From: an uncultured Ignavibacteriales bacterium
Lineage (GTDB): Bacteria > Bacteroidota > Ignavibacteria > Ignavibacteriales > Ignavibacteriaceae
Direction of reading: 5' to 3'
Assembly: GCA_903915485.1 (NCBI GenBank)
Contig: CAIWTC010000266.1
Span: forward strand, 1 to 10,161
DNA length: 10,161 nucleotides
Part shown: positions 6,419-10,161 of the stretch, piece by piece
Layout of the letters: each line of letters begins with the position of its first letter
How positions within the stretch are numbered: the stretch's first letter is position 1
Notes under the pieces: model-generated
Seen by the model: the letters and a program-made list of their open reading frames with translations, nothing else
Databases searched by the model: none
Told to the model about the DNA's origin: nothing
Program-made: the position numbers and the translations under genes

Positions 6419-7042
6419 ATGAAAAAGATTAGAAACCTAAGTGCAAAAACAATATATGGATTTTTGAGTATTGCTTTGGGAATGTGTTTTGCAAATTTAG
6501 CAGCAAGTATTGGACTGTTAATTTATTCACTTATTTATAAAATGCAACTACCCTCAATAACTGAACTTCCTGTTTTGATGCGTATCAATAACCACACATT
6601 TCTGCAGGATATAAATCAAACAGCAATAGTCAGCAGAATTCAAGGTTCGCTGCTGTTAGTCAGTTCATCAACAGGAATAAAACTATTTACTTCAATTTAT
6701 CAAATTGTTCTGATTATAAGTACCGGGTTATGTCTGTGGATAATGAGGAAAATTATTTGGACAGTAATCCAAGGAGAACCATTTGTTCCCCAAAATGGAA
6801 AGAGAATTAAAGTACTAGCGATGATAGTAATTTTTGTTCCGTTAATCTTGCAGGTAAGTGCTTATTTCGTGACCAAGAATGTTATTACCCAATTGAATTT
6901 TATTGATACAACTCTTGATGCGGAGTTGATGGGGAGAAGCACATTGATTGTTTGTATATTTTCAGGACTATTGCTCTTTGTGATATCGGAAGTTTTCAGA
7001 ATAGGTACTTCTCTTAAAGAAGAACAAGAATTGACAGTGTAA
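6419..7042 (+). CDS. DUF2975-family membrane protein
   Basis: A 207-residue protein with four hydrophobic segments (about 12-40, 88-110, 130-152, 175-195). The arrangement, with a long extracytoplasmic loop between segments 1 and 2, the conserved EPFVPQNGKRIK stretch near 119-131 just before segment 3, and the final ISEVFRIGTSLKEEQELTV, fits the DUF2975 family. Members are commonly encoded directly before a short HTH_26 (YozG-like) regulator, as here: the next gene starts eight bases after this stop codon. The start at 6419 is supported by AAAGGA eight bases upstream. The biochemical function of DUF2975 proteins is not known to me; a role as membrane partner or target of the adjacent regulator is inferred from constant pairing. 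Probably expressed from the promoter at 6353-6381. Confidence 0.85.
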   Translation: MKKIRNLSAKTIYGFLSIALGMCFANLAASIGLLIYSLIYKMQLPSITELPVLMRINNHTFLQDINQTAIVSRIQGSLLLVSSSTGIKLFTSIYQIVLIISTGLCLWIMRKIIWTVIQGEPFVPQNGKRIKVLAMIVIFVPLILQVSAYFVTKNVITQLNFIDTTLDAELMGRSTLIVCIFSGLLLFVISEVFRIGTSLKEEQELTV

Positions 7043-7050
7043 GGAAGAGT

Positions 7051-7257
7051 ATGCCGATAAGAATTAATTTAGATGTAATGATGGCGAAACGAAAGATTTC
7101 GTTAAATGAACTTGCAGAGAAAGTTGGAATAACTCAGGCAAATCTTTCAATTCTGAAAAATGAAAAAGCAAAAGCCATCAGGTTTTCAACACTTGAAAAA
7201 CTGTGTGAAGTTTTGGAATGCCAACCGGGGGATATTTTGGAGCATAAGGTTGACTAA
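7051..7257 (+). CDS. HTH_26 (YozG/Cro-C1-like) small transcriptional regulator
   Basis: A 68-residue protein consisting of one Cro/C1-type HTH: MPIRINLDVMMAKRKIS leads into LNELAEKVGITQANLSILKNEKAK, with the recognition helix near residues 29-38, then IRFSTLEKLCEVLECQPGDIL, the signature ending of the HTH_26/YozG group. It follows the DUF2975 gene by eight bases, with AAGGAAGAG just before its ATG, so the two form one operon. It belongs to a different XRE subfamily from the regulator at 2267-2485. Likely autoregulatory; the palindrome at 6330-6344 is a candidate site. No terminator is visible after it: 7258-7379 contains only short palindromes (TTTAATATTAAA at 7301-7312, TTGCGCAA at 7328-7335). 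Confidence 0.9.
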   Translation: MPIRINLDVMMAKRKISLNELAEKVGITQANLSILKNEKAKAIRFSTLEKLCEVLECQPGDILEHKVD

Positions 7258-7379
7258 ATTCTGTACGGTTTAATTATTTAATTCAAATCAGCATTCGTTT
7301 TTTAATATTAAATAATATTTCTTAACTTTGCGCAATTGTTTCACCATCAAGGAATTGACCACTGTTACTGACGAGAAAA

Positions 7380-9821
7380 ATGGTTTGGGTTATCCTTATA
7401 GATGCACTGGCTTTGCTTTTCGGCATCGCGGGCATCTATCATGTTTCGGCAAAAGCCGGACTGCCTTTCAATATAAGGAGTGTTGACAATAAACTTCTTA
7501 TCATTTCAGAAACTTCTATAGCGTCAAATAAATTATCATCTCCCAATCTTGTAAGTCTGAATGGTCAAATAACGCGTACACTTGAGGAAGTGGAGTTTCT
7601 ATGTGATGGTTTAGCAATAGGGGACCCCATGTTGGTCGAAGTAAGGGACAGCGGAAAATCTATTACTTCAACAATAGCACTTACTCCGTATTACTCGCTC
7701 CGCTACCTGATTGTTCTGATAATTGTGGCTACGCTCTATTTCGTTCTCGGGGTGATAGTTTTCTTCAGGCAGGCATCAAGGGATAAAGCGGCGGTGCCTT
7801 TCCATTGGTTGATGGTGTGCACCTTTCTTGTTATTACTTCTACATGGGGGAGGTACACGGTGTTTCCCGTTGGATTGGGAGTTGTCATCCGCGGAATATT
7901 TTCAACTGCATACGCATTTCTTCCAGCAACATTTGTTCATCTAACATTTTGTTTCCCAAAAGTTAAATGGAGCAAATTCTTGCGGGTGCTTGGACCGTTA
8001 TATTTAATTGCATTCATAATTTCTATAGCTATGGTTGTATTATTTACGCAGGCCTCCGGAAATAAATCAATTGCATTATTTGAAAATTATCTTGCGGTAT
8101 TTGACTTATGCCGTTATGGCTTTGCCGCATGCGGACTATTCAGTGTGGGGAATTTTATTCATTCATACATCTATTCCTCAGAAGAGTTAGAACGGAGAAA
8201 GTTGCGGTGGATACTGCTTGGTACTGCTGTCGGGCCAATTTCGTTCATCGCGCTATGGCAAATCCCTCAGTTACTAACTTCACACGGACTGATTGATGAA
8301 GAGTTTATTTTGCTTATCATGGGAATAATCCCCATTACTTACTCTATTTCAATGGTGAGGTATAATGTTCTCAATATTGATTTTATCATTAATAGAAGTA
8401 CTGTGTATGCAACCCTGATTGTAACTTTATCAGGTATATATGTTGCCATCATTGCGGGGTTCATAGCGCTTGTAGGCGTTATTTCCGTTTCAACATCATA
8501 CTTGGTTTCGGCATTTGCCGCCTTGATTATTGCATTGATTTTCGAACCTGCAAGACGAAAAATTCAAAAATTTGTAGATAAAAAATTTTTTCGACTGCAA
8601 TATGATTTTCGTGAGGCCCAAAAAGTTATTATATCGGATATCCACAATTCATTAAGCGTTGAGGAGGTCGGCACTAAATTAGTAAGTCAGATAAATTCAT
8701 TCATTCCACTTGAAAACATTTCCTTGTTTAAGGAGTCAGATGGCAATATAAATCTTGTTGCCTGCATAAATTTATCTTACGACAAACAAGTAGCGATAAT
8801 ACATCACTCGGAAATTCTCGCACATAAATCAAAGTTGCCCGTTGTATGTGATCATTATTTTGAGCACGGGACGAAGAATATTATAGTTCAGAATGATAAT
8901 TTCAAAAATATTGATTTGGCCGCTTCGTTTCCTTTAGTCTCTGAAAGTTCTGAAATTATCGGATACCTGTTCTGCGGAAAAAAGAAATCGGGATTGAGGT
9001 TTAGTCTTGAAGATGTGGAATTGATAACGGCATTGACTGTGCAGTCCGCTCTAATAATCCAGAGGATTCAGCTTCAAAATAAATTACTGCTTGAACAGGC
9101 TGAAGGTTTGCGCCTTAAAGAATTAAGTGAGTTGAAATCATATTTTGTTTCGAGCGTTTCTCATGAATTGAAAACACCTCTTACTTCAATTAAAATGTTT
9201 TCGGAGTTGCTTCAAATTACTGAAAATATTTCTGCATCAGCGAAAAGCGAGTACCTCGGAATAATTGATGGAGAAAGTGAAAGGTTGAGTAGGCTGATTG
9301 ATAATATTCTTGATTTTTCTAAAATCGAGAGAGGTGTTAAAGAATATGTATTCCAAAAAGCATCATTAAATGAAATTGTTGAGGGGATTATAAAAACTAT
9401 GCGATATCAATTTGATAAAGCAAAGATGAAAATACAATATCAACCCATGATTGAGAATGCAATAGTATTAGCTGATGTTGATTCTGTCATTGAGGCGGTT
9501 ATGAACATTATGTCAAACGCAATAAAATATTCTGAGGGAGAGAAAAAAGTAACAATCGACATAGTTGAAGACGGGAAATATTATGGTGTTAGTGTGTGTG
9601 ATGAGGGAATAGGCATTCCGCCTGAAAATATTGATACTATATTTGAGCCATTTTTGCGACTGAAATCCTCAGGAACAAATCATGTCGCAGGCACGGGTTT
9701 GGGTTTAGCAATTGTAAAACATATTGTTGAGGCGCATCATGGGAGGATAGAAGTTAAAAGCGAAATTGGTAAAGGAAGTATATTCACATTATTATTCCCA
9801 AAATATGAGGAAACTGTATGA
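7380..9821 (+). CDS. Membrane sensor histidine kinase with ComP-like PDZ/multi-TM input, GAF-like domain and HisKA core
   Basis: An 813-residue kinase. Residues 4-20 are a membrane segment, 24-100 a PDZ-like extracytoplasmic domain (VSLNGQITRTLEEVEFLCDG, GDPMLVEVRDSGK), then about nine hydrophobic segments between 106 and 388. RYNVLNIDFIINRSTVYATL at 327-346 is a hallmark of the membrane region of ComP-type kinases. Residues about 410-560 look like a GAF domain (SLSVEEVGTKLVSQI to SLEDVELITALTVQSALIIQ), then a signalling helix. The output is a classical HisKA/HATPase_c pair: H-box VSSVSHELKTPL with His595, N-box Asn713, G1 DEGIGIPP from 741, F-box IFEPFLR, G2 GTGLGL at 771-776. ComP itself has a HisKA_3 core, so input and output are combined differently here. 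The start at 7380 is the first ATG after an in-frame TGA; its ribosome site (GACGAGAAA) is weak. The gene overlaps the response regulator by four bases (ATGA). The ligand is unknown. Confidence 0.92.
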   Translation: MVWVILIDALALLFGIAGIYHVSAKAGLPFNIRSVDNKLLIISETSIASNKLSSPNLVSLNGQITRTLEEVEFLCDGLAIGDPMLVEVRDSGKSITSTIALTPYYSLRYLIVLIIVATLYFVLGVIVFFRQASRDKAAVPFHWLMVCTFLVITSTWGRYTVFPVGLGVVIRGIFSTAYAFLPATFVHLTFCFPKVKWSKFLRVLGPLYLIAFIISIAMVVLFTQASGNKSIALFENYLAVFDLCRYGFAACGLFSVGNFIHSYIYSSEELERRKLRWILLGTAVGPISFIALWQIPQLLTSHGLIDEEFILLIMGIIPITYSISMVRYNVLNIDFIINRSTVYATLIVTLSGIYVAIIAGFIALVGVISVSTSYLVSAFAALIIALIFEPARRKIQKFVDKKFFRLQYDFREAQKVIISDIHNSLSVEEVGTKLVSQINSFIPLENISLFKESDGNINLVACINLSYDKQVAIIHHSEILAHKSKLPVVCDHYFEHGTKNIIVQNDNFKNIDLAASFPLVSESSEIIGYLFCGKKKSGLRFSLEDVELITALTVQSALIIQRIQLQNKLLLEQAEGLRLKELSELKSYFVSSVSHELKTPLTSIKMFSELLQITENISASAKSEYLGIIDGESERLSRLIDNILDFSKIERGVKEYVFQKASLNEIVEGIIKTMRYQFDKAKMKIQYQPMIENAIVLADVDSVIEAVMNIMSNAIKYSEGEKKVTIDIVEDGKYYGVSVCDEGIGIPPENIDTIFEPFLRLKSSGTNHVAGTGLGLAIVKHIVEAHHGRIEVKSEIGKGSIFTLLFPKYEETV

Positions 9822-10161
9822 AAAAAATTTTTGTAATCGAAGATGATTCTTCTATTGCTAAAGGATTATGTATTGCTCTTCGTGAGGATGGCTTTGATGT
9901 TGATTCGGAATCAGATGGACTGAAAGCATACAAAAAAGTTTTGGCAGGCAATTTTGATATTATCCTCTTAGATATCATGCTCCCCTCAAAAAATGGAATA
10001 GATATTTGTCGTGACTTGCGGAAAGAAGATGTTATGGTTCCAATAATAATGCTTACAAGCAAAAAGGAAGAAATTGATAAAGTCCTCGGTTTAGAGATAG
10101 GTGCAGATGACTATGTAACAAAACCATTTAGCGTACGCGAATTATCAGCACGAATAAAAGC
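9818..10161 (+). CDS. Response regulator, OmpR/PhoB-type receiver domain, 3'-truncated by the window
   Basis: 114 residues are visible and the frame is open at the edge. The receiver fold is complete in its key positions: acidic pocket Asp9/Asp10 (VIEDD), phosphoacceptor Asp52 in LLDIMLP, Thr80 in IIMLTSK, and Lys102 in DDYVTKPFSVREL. The last motif is typical of OmpR/PhoB-family regulators, so a winged-helix DNA-binding domain is expected beyond 10161, but it is not seen. Its ATG overlaps the kinase stop as ATGA, with GAGGAAA (9807-9813) as ribosome site, so it is translationally coupled to the 7380-9821 kinase and is its near-certain phosphotransfer partner. Confidence 0.95.
   Translation, partial: MKKIFVIEDDSSIAKGLCIALREDGFDVDSESDGLKAYKKVLAGNFDIILLDIMLPSKNGIDICRDLRKEDVMVPIIMLTSKKEEIDKVLGLEIGADDYVTKPFSVRELSARIK

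Noticed and set aside
7258..7379. Terminator or promoter between the HTH_26 gene and the membrane kinase
   Set aside because: Only AT palindromes without GC stem or T-tract, and no -35/-10 pair with good spacing, so no element is called; read-through or an unrecognised promoter are both possible.
9784..10062. 92-codon open frame on the minus strand
   Set aside because: It is fully antisense to the response regulator, whose catalytic residues are all in place; no independent support.
1..10161. CRISPR array, tRNA, rRNA, transposase or phage genes
   Set aside because: No regularly spaced repeats, no clover-leaf or rRNA signature, and no recombinase or transposase motifs seen in any of the main reading frames.

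Overview
The window is AT-rich bacterial DNA with intact, closely packed genes and no RNA genes, CRISPR array or insertion sequence that I could find. The gene set (a Bacteroidota-type exported Dcp peptidase, PAS histidine kinases with an H-box reading HDLRSPF, and a PDZ/7TM sensor kinase) suggests a Bacteroidota/Ignavibacteriota/Chlorobiota-group organism. Clear Shine-Dalgarno sequences and TTGACA/TATATT-like promoters fit Ignavibacteria better than classical Bacteroidia. This placement is an inference from style, not a match to a known genome.

Layout. Positions 1-845 (minus) hold the N-terminal part of an exported M3-family peptidyl-dipeptidase, cut by the window edge. Positions 1006-2485 (minus) hold a two-gene operon: a small XRE-type DNA-binding protein followed, with a 14-base overlap, by a polytopic membrane protein with a C-terminal domain of MORN/YwqK-like repeats. 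Its promoter carries a paired direct repeat that looks like an operator. A strong intrinsic terminator at 2626-2672 ends the next unit. Positions 2704-6126 (minus) hold two soluble PAS histidine kinases in tandem, related to each other and without an adjacent response regulator. The divergent intergenic region 6127-6418 holds a good promoter and a 15-base palindrome. Positions 6419-7257 (plus) hold a second membrane protein/XRE pair, of the DUF2975/HTH_26 type. Positions 7380-10161 (plus) hold a two-component system: a large membrane histidine kinase with a ComP-like PDZ and multi-TM input region, a GAF-like domain and a HisKA core, translationally coupled to an OmpR-type response regulator that runs off the window.

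How the genes may work together. Almost everything between 1006 and 10161 is signal transduction: two independent 'XRE regulator plus membrane partner' modules, two cytoplasmic orphan kinases and one complete membrane two-component system. The 7380-10161 pair is the only one with an obvious kinase-regulator partnership. The two XRE modules are most simply read as self-regulated units whose membrane protein modulates, or is controlled by, the neighbouring DNA-binding protein; that is an inference from gene pairing. The least familiar object is the 424-residue membrane protein with the repeat domain and its XRE partner.
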